DNA of 14,909 nucleotides from positions 1 to 14,909 of the forward strand of contig DAOUBX010000010.1 in NCBI GenBank assembly GCA_034432445.1, in the 5' to 3' direction. Both the position numbers and the translations under genes were made by a program. This DNA is from JANWYQ01 sp034432445. GTDB taxonomy: Bacteria > Chloroflexota > Anaerolineae > JAAEKA01. Shown in pieces: positions 1 to 9,203 of the stretch (position 1 is the first letter of the stretch; every line of letters begins with the position of its first letter). The notes under the pieces are model-generated. The model did no database searches. It was not told the DNA's origin and worked only from the letters and a program-made list of their open reading frames with translations.

Positions 1-93
1 GCCGGGCATTTGGATTCCGGTTTGCAAACGTGTCTGCGAAGCCAACCTAGGTCGCAAATCGCCTACAAATGCCCGGCACCTGAGCAGTTACTG
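1..93 (-). repeat. Dispersed terminal-inverted-repeat element, copy A (cut by the window start)
   Basis: About 81 bp of an element of roughly 85 bp bounded by inverted ends: GCCGGGCATTTG at 1-12 and CAAATGCCCGGCACCT at 66-81. The first four bases of the left end would lie outside the window. Positions 19-93 are the exact reverse complement of 14817-14891 (75 bp without a mismatch), and this includes 12 bp outside the inverted end. Related but diverged copies lie at 6916-7001 and 14051-14135. No coding capacity is seen, so it is a non-autonomous element of REP or MITE type; which of the two cannot be told from here. Confidence 0.85.
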
Positions 94-182
94 TTTGCGG
101 CGACTTGCGGTAGACACAACGGCTGCGTTGGCATCGACCTATGGTCTGCCGCGAAAACCCGCAAGGTCTGGCCGTCCACCAC

Positions 183-263
183 CTTACCAACCTACCAATC
201 TACCAATCTACCAACCTACCAACCTACCACCCTACCAGTCTACCAACCTACCACCCTACCACC

Positions 264-270
<7 letters not shown>
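183..270 (-). repeat. 8-bp tandem array (YCTACCAN, 11 units) at the iolD stop codon
   Basis: Eleven consecutive 8-bp units fit YCTACCAN, with slightly degenerate end units (183-190 and 263-270). On the minus strand, the coding sense of iolD, the array begins with the iolD stop TAG (264-266). It then repeats TAG, once TAA, every 8 nt, so all three frames are closed. The transcript of this stretch is G-rich, with GG or GGG every few nucleotides. Apparent plus-strand reading frames rich in Thr-Asn-Leu-Pro-Thr-Tyr-Gln are translations of this repeat and not genes. Confidence 0.9.
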
Positions 271-2150
<1,880 letters not shown>

Positions 2151-2210
2151 GGTCTGTGTTTCCTTGAGGGGCTCCAGCGAGTGAGCAATTCGTGACCCGT
2201 AGTCCGTATG

Positions 2211-2334
2211 CGGTGAACGGTAAACGGTAAACGGTGGTCTCTACCCTGATCACCGTTCACCGTTCACCGTTCACCGTTCACCGATCACCGTTCACCGTTC
2301 ACTGATCACCGATCACCGACCACCGTTCACCACC
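2211..2334. repeat. Heptamer array (CACCGTT family) in inverted arms, iolC-iolD spacer
   Basis: Twelve consecutive heptamers run from 2251 to 2334, mostly CACCGTT or CACCGAT. An inverted arm of four heptamers (CGGTGAA/CGGTAAA type) spans 2211-2238. The arms are complementary and could form a hairpin across a 12-nt gap. The array includes the iolC stop codon (TGA, 2327-2329). On the coding strand TGA recurs at most unit boundaries, 7 nt apart, closing every frame. No CRISPR-like spacers are present. Confidence 0.9.
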
Positions 2335-3346
2335 CACCCCGCGCAGCCACAAAGGCCTCGACCTCGGCCAGGGTGGGCGTGAAGTTAGCGCAGCCGTGTT
2401 TGGTGACGACGATGGCGCCGCAGGCGTTGGCCAAACGCACGGTGCGGTACCAGTCCCAGCCCCGCACATAGCCGTAGATGGCGCCGGCGGCAAAGGCGTC
2501 GCCCGCACCCAAGATGGTGAAGACCTCGACCGGGAAACCGGGCACATCGATGCGCTCGGCGCCGTCCGGCCGCACCAGGTGCACCCACGCGCCGGCCTTG
2601 CCGCGCTTCTGCAACAGCACCTGCGGGCCCAGCGCCAGCAGCGCCGCGATGGCTGCGTCCACGTCGCCGGCCACGCGCGCATCCGAAACCTGCGAATCGG
2701 TCAGGCTGATCTGACCCGCCTCGCTGAGCATGGCGGCGTTGATCTCGTCCTCGGTGCCCAGGGCGATGTCCACCAGGCGCAGGGCCGAGCGCACGTTGAC
2801 AGCATAGGCCCGCGGGTCAGCCCACTGGTCGGGCCGAAAGTCCAGGTCGAGCACCACCGTCCCGCCGGCCGCCCGGGTCACCTCGGCTGCATACAAGGTG
2901 GCGCTGCGGCTGGGCTCGTGGCTGAGGCCGGTGCCGCTGATCAGCAGTACACGGCAATCGCCGGCCGGGGCAGCGCGCACGTCGTCGATGGTCAGCTCGT
3001 TGTCGGCGCAGTTGTCGCGGTAGTAGGTGAGCGGAAAGCGGTCGGAGCCTTCGATGCCCAGCAGCACGGCGCTGGTACGGTGGCCCGGCTTGCGAGGGAT
3101 GAAGCGGGTCTCGACGCCCTCGCGGCGCAAGAAGTGCAGAATGAAGTCACCCACCCGGTCCTCGCCCACGGCCGTCAACAAGGCCGTGCGCAGCCCCAGG
3201 CGTTGCGCGCCCACAGCGATGTTGGTCGGGCAGCCGCCGACGTAAGCCGCGAAGCTCTTGATCTCCACGAACGGCACGCCGATGTCATTGGCGTACAAGT
3301 CGATGGACGAGCGGCCCATGCTGAGCAGGTCGAAGGTCTTGGTCAT
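2327..3346 (-). CDS. iolC: 5-dehydro-2-deoxygluconokinase, IolC (PfkB family)
   Basis: ATP-dependent kinase that phosphorylates 2-deoxy-5-keto-gluconate to DKGP, the step after IolB. It belongs to the PfkB/ribokinase fold. The first signature, GGCPTNIAVG, is at 37-46. The second, GAGDAFAAG, is at 280-288, with D283 as the expected catalytic base. At 339 residues it has the usual size for the kinase domain alone and lacks the C-terminal aldolase-like extension (DUF2090) found in some IolC fusions. The sub-family call rests on the neighbours iolB and iolD plus the YYRDNCAD stretch (108-115), which fits IolC better than a generic sugar kinase. The ATG at 3346 has only a weak ribosome binding site. 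The stop codon lies inside the heptamer array that fills the spacer to iolD. The 109-bp spacer to iolB is also repeat-filled. Confidence 0.92.
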   Translation of the reverse strand: MTKTFDLLSMGRSSIDLYANDIGVPFVEIKSFAAYVGGCPTNIAVGAQRLGLRTALLTAVGEDRVGDFILHFLRREGVETRFIPRKPGHRTSAVLLGIEGSDRFPLTYYRDNCADNELTIDDVRAAPAGDCRVLLISGTGLSHEPSRSATLYAAEVTRAAGGTVVLDLDFRPDQWADPRAYAVNVRSALRLVDIALGTEDEINAAMLSEAGQISLTDSQVSDARVAGDVDAAIAALLALGPQVLLQKRGKAGAWVHLVRPDGAERIDVPGFPVEVFTILGAGDAFAAGAIYGYVRGWDWYRTVRLANACGAIVVTKHGCANFTPTLAEVEAFVAARGGW

Positions 3347-3361
3347 GGCTGCGCTCTGGGG

Positions 3362-3472
3362 CGGTGAGCGGTGAGCGGTGGTCGGTGATCGGTGGTCGGT
3401 GGTCGGTGATCGGTGAACCGAAACCGTTTACCGTTCACCGTTTACCGATTACGGGTCACCGGCCACGGGTTA
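3362..3472. repeat. Heptamer array (CGGTGRT / CCGTTTA) in inverted arms, iolB-iolC spacer
   Basis: Eight heptamers of CGGTGRN type (3362-3417) are followed by seven heptamers in the opposite sense (CCGTTTA, CCGTTCA, CCGATTA, CGGGTCA and similar, 3424-3472). The two arms are complementary. The distal part runs into iolB: the stop TGA (3456-3458) and the last five codons of iolB (V-T-R-G-R) are inside the periodic sequence. On the minus strand, stops TGA, TAA, TAA, TGA, TAA follow the iolB stop at 7-nt intervals. This is the same heptamer family as the iolC-iolD spacer, read on the other strand. Confidence 0.88.
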
Positions 3473-4361
3473 CGTCATAGATCGGCACGCGCGGGTCCAC
3501 GCTGCGATAGCTGTCTTTGATCCAAGCATACTGCGGGTCGTCCTGCGCGGCCAGGCTTTGCGCGCTGCCGGCCAGGACGTTGAGGTAGTAGGTGGTATAG
3601 CCGACGGGGCTGGACACGGGGTGATAGCCTTCGGGGATCAGCACCACGTCGTCGTTGCGGGCGATCACCGCGGCGTCGATGGGCAAGCCGGCGCGGTGCA
3701 GCGGCGAGTCGGCGTCAGTGTAGATGCGCTGCAGAGCGTAACCCTCCGGCCGGTCGATCCTGTAGTAGTAGGTCTCGTCCAGGTCGGCCTGCAGCAGGTT
3801 GCCGGCGGCGTCCACCGTGTGCACGTCGTGCTTGTGTGGGGGATAGCTGGACCAATTGCCAGCCGGGGTGTAGACCTCGACTACCACCAGCCGCTGGCAG
3901 GGGAAGCCGGGCGGCAGCATCTTGTTGATCTGGCGGGTGGCGTGGTCGCCGCCGCGGATCTCGACCTCCACATCGGCCGGAGTAACCAGCCGGGGCGGAT
4001 AGTCGCCATCAGCCGCCACCCAGGCCACGGCGAACTCGCAGTCGGTGGCGGCAGTCACGGTCAGATCCGTGTGCGGCGGCAGGTAGAGCGCGTGGGGCAG
4101 GCCGGCAAAGACGTTGGCCCGGCCGCCAACGCCCTGCCAGCGGCCGCGGCTGCTGACTACATCGGCCACGCCGCCCAACATCACCAGCGCCAGCTCGTGG
4201 CCGCCGGTCTGGAAGGACCAAGCCCGGCCGGCCGCCAGCCGCCGCGCTTGGAAGTGGATCGTGTCCCAACCGGCCAGCGCCGGCGTCACCTCGACGATGA
4301 CGTCCGGATCGGCCGAGTTACCGGGGTGAAGGACCAAGTTGTCAGCGGTGTATTGGCGCAT
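3456..4361 (-). CDS. iolB: 5-deoxy-glucuronate isomerase, IolB (cupin)
   Basis: Converts 5-deoxyglucuronate from IolD to 2-deoxy-5-keto-gluconate, the substrate of IolC. The 301-residue protein has a double-cupin KduI/IolB layout. The expected metal ligands are visible in PPHKHD (174-179: H176, H178), E196 in DLDETYYYR, and H247 in PEGYHPVSSP. The reading frame extends to a TTG at 4376, but the ATG at 4361 is chosen because GAGG lies 7 nt upstream of it. The protein is somewhat longer than Bacillus IolB (271 residues). Part of the excess is a C-terminal tail (V-T-R-G-R) encoded by the tandem repeat that overlaps the stop codon. It lies 81 bp downstream of the transaldolase-like gene. Confidence 0.94.
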   Translation of the reverse strand: MRQYTADNLVLHPGNSADPDVIVEVTPALAGWDTIHFQARRLAAGRAWSFQTGGHELALVMLGGVADVVSSRGRWQGVGGRANVFAGLPHALYLPPHTDLTVTAATDCEFAVAWVAADGDYPPRLVTPADVEVEIRGGDHATRQINKMLPPGFPCQRLVVVEVYTPAGNWSSYPPHKHDVHTVDAAGNLLQADLDETYYYRIDRPEGYALQRIYTDADSPLHRAGLPIDAAVIARNDDVVLIPEGYHPVSSPVGYTTYYLNVLAGSAQSLAAQDDPQYAWIKDSYRSVDPRVPIYDVTRGR

Positions 4362-4373
4362 GGGGAAGCCTCG

Positions 4374-4442
4374 CAAGTGGCGAGTGATGCGTGGTCAGAC
4401 GCGCTCCTCACGGGTTGTGGGTTACGCATCACGCGTCACGCA

Positions 4443-4449
<7 letters not shown>
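4374..4449. repeat. Heptamer array (TGCGTGA type) at the stop codon of the transaldolase-like gene
   Basis: On the minus strand the gene ends in GCGTAA and continues TGCGTGA, CGCGTGA, TGCGTAA. This gives four stop codons 7 nt apart that cover all frames. An inverted copy of the theme (GCGAGTGATGCGTGG on the plus strand, 4380-4394) lies nearer iolB and could pair with it. It is shorter and more degenerate than the two arrays downstream but built the same way. Confidence 0.75.
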
Positions 4450-5522
<1,073 letters not shown>

Positions 5523-5577
5523 ACAAGCCTCCTGAAGGAACAGTCAGGCCGGCGATGGATGGAAGAAACGGGCATAC

Positions 5578-5589
5578 GCACACGTGTGC
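5578..5589. promoter_or_regulatory. LacI-family operator O1, downstream copy
   Basis: A perfect 12-bp palindrome GCACACGTGTGC with the central CG typical of LacI-family sites. It lies in the leader of the transaldolase-like gene, 55 bp before its ATG. Its centre is 63 bp from the centre of O2, six turns of B-DNA, as expected for two sites bridged by a LacI tetramer or paired dimers. Confidence 0.82.
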
Positions 5590-5608
5590 AACCAATGACC
5601 GTAGAAAA

Positions 5609-5624
5609 CCGCACCGAGGTGCGG
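5609..5624. other. Perfect hairpin midway between the two operators
   Basis: CCGCAC, a CGAG loop and GTGCGG form a perfect 6-bp stem in the leader of the inositol operon, almost exactly midway between O1 and O2. It could be an mRNA leader hairpin, a further protein site or chance. It is not followed by a T-run on either strand, so it is not a terminator. Confidence 0.5.
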
Positions 5625-5639
5625 TATGTTGACCATGTT

Positions 5640-5653
5640 TGCACACGTGTGCA
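5640..5653. promoter_or_regulatory. LacI-family operator O2 over the operon start site
   Basis: A perfect 14-bp palindrome TGCACACGTGTGCA. It starts one base past the -10 hexamer (5655-5660) on the transcribed side, so it covers the predicted transcription start at about 5648. A bound repressor there would block initiation. The motif recurs at O1 and, with one mismatch, in front of the repressor gene. Confidence 0.9.
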
Positions 5654-5654
5654 G

Positions 5655-5683
5655 ATCATAACACGAATTGCAACATCTGTCAA
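5655..5683 (-). promoter_or_regulatory. Sigma-70-type promoter of the inositol operon
   Basis: On the minus strand, TTGACA (5678-5683) and TATGAT (5655-5660) are separated by exactly 17 bp, close to the consensus. The predicted start near 5648 gives a leader of about 126 nt to the ATG at 5522. It lies between the LacI gene and the transaldolase-like gene and is flanked on the downstream side by two operators. Confidence 0.9.
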
Positions 5684-5739
5684 GACTTGCAGTGGAATGT
5701 GAACCGACTCTTAAGGTTGGACAAACGAAAGTGCGAGCT

Positions 5740-6789
5740 TCAGCGCACACTTGGCGGGGCCCCAGGAACCGGCCCGGTGCTTGCGCGCACCACCAGCTCG
5801 GTGGACAACACCTGGTTGTGGACCGGCTTTCCCTCCACCAGGTCCAACAGCATGTGCATGGCCAACTCCCCCAGGCGCAGCTTGGGCTGGTGCATGGTGG
5901 TCAGTGGCGGGGTGACGTACTGGGCCAGCTCCACGTCGTCGAAGCCCATGACGCTCAACTGCTTTGGCACGGCAATGCCCAGCTCGCGGCAGGCCAGGAG
6001 CGCGCCCACTGCGAGGGTGTCGTTGTAGCAGAACACAGCGGTGACCCCGGCAGGCAGCAGCGCCTTGAGCAAGGCCTGGCCATCGGCCACGTCGTCGGCG
6101 TAATAACGGCTTTCCGGCGAAGCCACTTGGATCCACGCCTCACTGCCGGCAATGCCGGCCACCCGCAGCGCGTCGCGATAGGCCGCCAGCCGCATCCAGT
6201 TGGAGCGCGGCCGATTACCTGCGCCAAGATAGCCGATCGCCCGATGGCCCAACGACAGCAAGTATTCTACGGCCCGCCGCGCGCTGGCGTAGTCGTCCAC
6301 CTGCACCGAACGCACTAGCGCCGCCTCGCTCGGCGCGGCTTGGTTGATCACCACAGTAGGAATGCGCATTTTCAGCAGACGTTTCATGTGTTGGTCGCTG
6401 ATCAGCGCAGTCGAACTGATCACGCCATCGACCCGACGGCGGTGAAAGGCGTCGATCAGCGCCATCTCTCGGTCCCCGTCGTTGTTGGAAATGCTGAGCA
6501 GCACCTGAATGCCCGCCTCCTGGGCCACCTCCTCGATGCCGCGCACCACCCGCGCCAGGAAGGGATCGGAGATGGAAGTGATCACCACGCCCACGGTGTT
6601 GGTGCGGCGCTCCTTGAGGCTCTGCGCCACCTGGTTGGGGGTGTAGCCCAACTCCTGCGCCATCTGCTGAATGCGCAGGCGCACCTCCAGGCTGATCAGC
6701 GGGCTGTCGTGCAAGGCGCGCGAGACCGTGGAGTGGGAGACGCCGGCCGCTTTGGCGATGTCTTGGATGGAAACGGGGCGATCGCTCAT
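5740..6789 (-). CDS. LacI-family transcriptional repressor of the inositol operon
   Basis: A 349-residue LacI/GalR regulator. The N-terminal helix-turn-helix is at about 7-26 (SIQDIAKAAG, then VSHSTVSRAL). The hinge helix PNQVAQSLKE is at 51-60, with L58 as the leucine expected to wedge into the central CG of the operator. A periplasmic-binding-protein-like effector domain follows (from VGVVITS near 66, ending in the MGFDDVELAQYVTPPLTT segment). The ATG at 6789 has AAGG about 8 nt upstream. The palindrome TGCACACGTGTGCA occurs twice at the promoter of the next operon and once, with one mismatch, at this gene's own promoter, so it most likely represses both and is released by an inositol-derived ligand. 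The ligand is inference. Known inositol regulators in Bacillus (IolR, DeoR family) belong to other families. Confidence 0.93.
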   Translation of the reverse strand: MSDRPVSIQDIAKAAGVSHSTVSRALHDSPLISLEVRLRIQQMAQELGYTPNQVAQSLKERRTNTVGVVITSISDPFLARVVRGIEEVAQEAGIQVLLSISNNDGDREMALIDAFHRRRVDGVISSTALISDQHMKRLLKMRIPTVVINQAAPSEAALVRSVQVDDYASARRAVEYLLSLGHRAIGYLGAGNRPRSNWMRLAAYRDALRVAGIAGSEAWIQVASPESRYYADDVADGQALLKALLPAGVTAVFCYNDTLAVGALLACRELGIAVPKQLSVMGFDDVELAQYVTPPLTTMHQPKLRLGELAMHMLLDLVEGKPVHNQVLSTELVVRASTGPVPGAPPSVR

Positions 6790-6851
6790 GGGTAGGCCTT
6801 AGTCAGGGATGGTCTCGAGCGCTCAACTACTGGTTGCCGGACTTTAGTCCA

Positions 6852-6865
6852 TGCATACGTGTGCA
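6852..6865. promoter_or_regulatory. LacI-family operator O3 at the repressor's own promoter
   Basis: TGCATACGTGTGCA is the same palindrome as O2 with one base changed in one half-site. It touches the -10 hexamer (6865-6870) and covers the predicted start of the repressor gene, which points to negative autoregulation. Confidence 0.85.
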
Positions 6866-6892
6866 GTTTACTGGTTATCATGCTCTTGTCAA
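6865..6892 (-). promoter_or_regulatory. Promoter of the LacI-family repressor gene
   Basis: On the minus strand, TTGACA (6887-6892) is followed after 16 bp by TAAACT (6865-6870, four of six consensus bases). The predicted start falls inside operator O3, leaving a leader of about 70 nt before the ATG at 6789. Confidence 0.75.
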
Positions 6893-6915
6893 AATCCGAT
6901 ACAGTTGATGATTTC

Positions 6916-7001
6916 AGGTGCCGGGGCACTTGTGACCGGCTTGCAGCGTAAGCCGGCTCTGCGGGCACCATTGCAAACGCAGACTCACATGCCCGGCACC
7001 T
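6916..7001 (+). repeat. Dispersed terminal-inverted-repeat element, copy B
   Basis: An 86-bp element starting AGGTGCCGGGGCAC and ending TGCCCGGCACCT. The inner left half (TGTGACCGGCTTGCAGC then AAGCCGGCTCTGC) closely matches copy C at 14051-14135; copies A and D form a second, more diverged subgroup. It has no coding capacity. Its right end directly abuts the broken 5' end of a thioredoxin-like gene. Confidence 0.85.
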
Positions 7002-7002
7002 A

Positions 7003-7449
7003 TGGCGTTGCCGTGCCGAGATGCCTGCGCTGGAGGAGTTCTACCGCGCGCATCGCTCAGAGGGGTTCGTCCTGTTGGCGATAAACGCCGGGGAGTCGGT
7101 TGAACAGGTGCGGAGTTTCATCGACGCCATGGGCTTCACTTTTCCCGTGTTGCTCGACACCCGAGGCGAGGTGCTATACAGCTTGGGGATCCGCAGCTTT
7201 CCGACCTCCGTTCTCGTCGGTCGTGACGGTAAAGTCAAGAAGATCCACGTCGAGACGCTGACGAAGGCTCAACTCCAGCGCGAGATCGCGCCGGCGCTGT
7301 CGCGCAACTGTAGTCTGACGGACGGATGGTCCCTCAGAAAGCCAGGACGCCCACCTGAGCCGTTGCTGCCATGGCCTTCGCGGGATGAGGTTTGGTGCGC
7401 GTCAGTCCATATCGCCTTCTTGCCCAAAGCCAGGAGGCGTTTTTGTTGA
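7003..7449 (+). pseudogene. Truncated TlpA/AhpC-type thioredoxin-fold protein remnant
   Basis: From 7003 the frame reads W-R-C-R-A-E-M-P-A-L-E-E-F-Y, which matches the end of the W-C-x-x-C-R-A-E-M-P active site of TlpA-like thiol-disulfide oxidoreductases. Only the second cysteine (codon 7009-7011) is left. Everything before it, including the first cysteine and any signal peptide, is missing, and sequence upstream of 7002 is repeat element B. The next part is well kept: GFVLLAINAGES, a central strand, RSFPTSVLVGRDG with the expected cis-proline, and a C-terminal helix ending near 7299. The last 49 or so residues of the open frame (to 7449) look unlike the family and are probably read-through after a frameshift. 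The first ATG is at 7021, without a convincing ribosome binding site. A working short protein is unlikely. Confidence 0.75.
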
Positions 7450-7515
7450 CACGCTCGGTCGTCCTCCTTTCCTGCGCAGCGCCATGCCCAGTCCGCGTCA
7501 GACGAAAGGAGCAAC

Positions 7516-8001
7516 ATGTCCGAGCCCTTGGTTTCCCCCACCTCATCCCCCGTCGTCCCTTCGGCGGTCAGTATCCCAATTGCGCACAGCACGGCCGCGC
7601 ACCGAGCCGATCCACCGCCACGCAACGGTCATTCCACTGCGGCCCTGCTGCAGATTGCCGTGCCTATTGGCGACGCTGCGCCTGATTTCGCCAGCATTTA
7701 TGCCCTAGCAGTCACCGGCGCGAGCCTCGACCAAGAAACCATCGTTGTTTGTCTGACCGACGAGACATTAGCTGGCTGGCGCAGCCGGCTGCAGGAACGC
7801 TCCCACGCGCCAGATGGACTGACGGTGGTGGATGGCCGATTCGGCTGGTCGGTCCACTGGCGCGCGCTCTTCTGGCAGAAGACTTACGACATCACGGTCA
7901 TGCACGGGCTTCGTGAGGCTTTGCAACAAGAGAGCCTCCCCGTTTCCTACGCCAAACGACTGCTGGATGCCGTGCCTCGCGGGCTGATAGTTCTGGCGTG
8001 A
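7516..8001 (+). CDS. Hypothetical protein, 161 residues
   Basis: I do not recognise this family. The start is well supported: AAAGGAG lies 4 nt before the ATG. The first 45 or so residues are Pro/Ser/Thr/Ala-rich and probably disordered. The remainder (about 46-161) looks like a compact alpha/beta domain with a VVDGRFGWSVHWRALFWQK segment (104-122) rich in aromatic residues and a hydrophobic C-terminus. No signal peptide or membrane helix is evident. It sits between the thioredoxin remnant and the end of the molybdate operon, to which it is convergent with a 62-bp gap. The short gap contains only a weak inverted repeat (GGCGTG...CACGCC) and no clear T-run terminator. The gene is probably real; its function is unknown. 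Confidence 0.65.
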   Translation: MSEPLVSPTSSPVVPSAVSIPIAHSTAAHRADPPPRNGHSTAALLQIAVPIGDAAPDFASIYALAVTGASLDQETIVVCLTDETLAGWRSRLQERSHAPDGLTVVDGRFGWSVHWRALFWQKTYDITVMHGLREALQQESLPVSYAKRLLDAVPRGLIVLA

Positions 8002-8063
8002 AGGCAATCGTCTCCACGCCGGGACGTGTATGCCGCTGCGCCGCCGACTGACGATGAGCGACT

Positions 8064-9203
8064 TTACAAACCGGGCCGTAGCACGACCACCGCGTCCTTG
8101 CGCAGCGACACCTGCACGCGCTGGCCGGCAGCCAGAGACAAGGACGCGTAGGCGTGGTCGGGAGCATGCGCCTCCACCTCGCAGCCGTTGGCCAGCAGGA
8201 TGCGCCAGCGGCGCAGGCCGGCCCTAGCCTGCTGCTCGAGAACCACGCCGGCCACCTGGTTGCGCTGCACCACGCCCAGCAGCGGCCGGTCGGGATAGAG
8301 GAACTTGACGTCTTCCGGGCGGATGTAGGCCGTCACCTCGGCGCCGACTTCTAGGGCCTGCGGCGGCGCCTCGATGGCGACGCCGGCCCAGTCCAGCAGC
8401 AGGTGATCGGGCGTGGCCGCCAGCACGCGCGCCTGGAACAGGTTGCGCAGCCCCATGATCTGGGCCACGCGGCCGTTGGCCGGCCGGCTGAAGACCTCGT
8501 CGATCAGCCCGGCTTGCTGCACCTTTCCCTCGGCCAGCACAGCCAGGCGATGGCCCAGGACAAAGGCGTCCTCCAGCCGGTGGGTGACGTAGATCACGGC
8601 CAACCCCTGCTCAGCCTGCACCGCGCGCAGGTCCTGCTGCAAGCGCTCGCGCACGCCGGCGTCCAGTGCGTTGAAGGGCTCGTCCAGCAACAGCACCTGT
8701 GGATCGGCCGCCAACGCGCGGGCGATGGCCACCCGTTGCTGTTGCCCGCCTGACAGCTCGTGGGGGAAGCGGGCGGCCAGGTGCGCCATGTGCATGCGCT
8801 CGAGCAGCGCCTGCGCCCGCTCAGCGGCGCGCAGCCGGCCCAGCCGGCCGGCGCGCAAGGGATAGGCCACGTTGTCCAGCGCCGTCAGATGGGGAAAGAG
8901 CGCGTAGTGCTGGAAGACGTAGCCGATGCGGCGGCGGCGAGCCGGCACGTCGACGGCTGTGCCGGGCCGGTTCTTGCGCAGCAGCGTCTGGCCGTCCAGC
9001 ACGATCTCGCCGGCATCTGCGGCCAGCAGGCCGGCAATCAAATTGAGGGTGGTGGTCTTGCCTGCGCCGGACGGCCCGAAGAGCACCAGGGTTTCACTGC
9101 CGACAGCCAGTTGCACGCGCAGGTCTAGCCCCGGCAGGCGCTTCTCTACGTCCACGGTCAAGCGCGGGGCAGCCGGCGCCAGCCGGTCATTCCGAGCGTC
9201 CAT
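8064..9203 (-). CDS. modC: Molybdate ABC transporter ATP-binding protein, ModC
   Basis: ATPase subunit that powers molybdate import with ModB and ModA. In the 379-residue protein Walker A is GPSGAGKT (43-50), the Q-loop is at Q98 in VFQHYALFPH, the signature LSGGQQQR is at 150-157, Walker B is VLLLDEP (170-176) and the switch histidine is H208. The region after about residue 290 is the MOP/TOBE-like regulatory domain typical of ModC (TAYIRPEDVKFL, then a C-terminal beta-rich part). The frame continues upstream to a GTG at 9236, but the ATG at 9203 is preferred: GGAG lies about 8 nt upstream and the ABC domain starts at the usual distance. This start overlaps the modB end by 17 bp, implying translational coupling. 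A sulfate or other oxyanion transporter is the main alternative; ModA next door favours molybdate. Confidence 0.92.
   Translation of the reverse strand: MDARNDRLAPAAPRLTVDVEKRLPGLDLRVQLAVGSETLVLFGPSGAGKTTTLNLIAGLLAADAGEIVLDGQTLLRKNRPGTAVDVPARRRRIGYVFQHYALFPHLTALDNVAYPLRAGRLGRLRAAERAQALLERMHMAHLAARFPHELSGGQQQRVAIARALAADPQVLLLDEPFNALDAGVRERLQQDLRAVQAEQGLAVIYVTHRLEDAFVLGHRLAVLAEGKVQQAGLIDEVFSRPANGRVAQIMGLRNLFQARVLAATPDHLLLDWAGVAIEAPPQALEVGAEVTAYIRPEDVKFLYPDRPLLGVVQRNQVAGVVLEQQARAGLRRWRILLANGCEVEAHAPDHAYASLSLAAGQRVQVSLRKDAVVVLRPGL

Noticed and set aside
2211..2334. Possible CRISPR array
   Set aside because: The units are 7 bp and contiguous, with no spacers and no cas genes.
7269..7625. A 118-codon minus-strand frame across the gap between the thioredoxin remnant and the hypothetical gene
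   Set aside because: It overlaps the well-supported start of the hypothetical gene and has neither a convincing ribosome binding site nor recognisable motifs.
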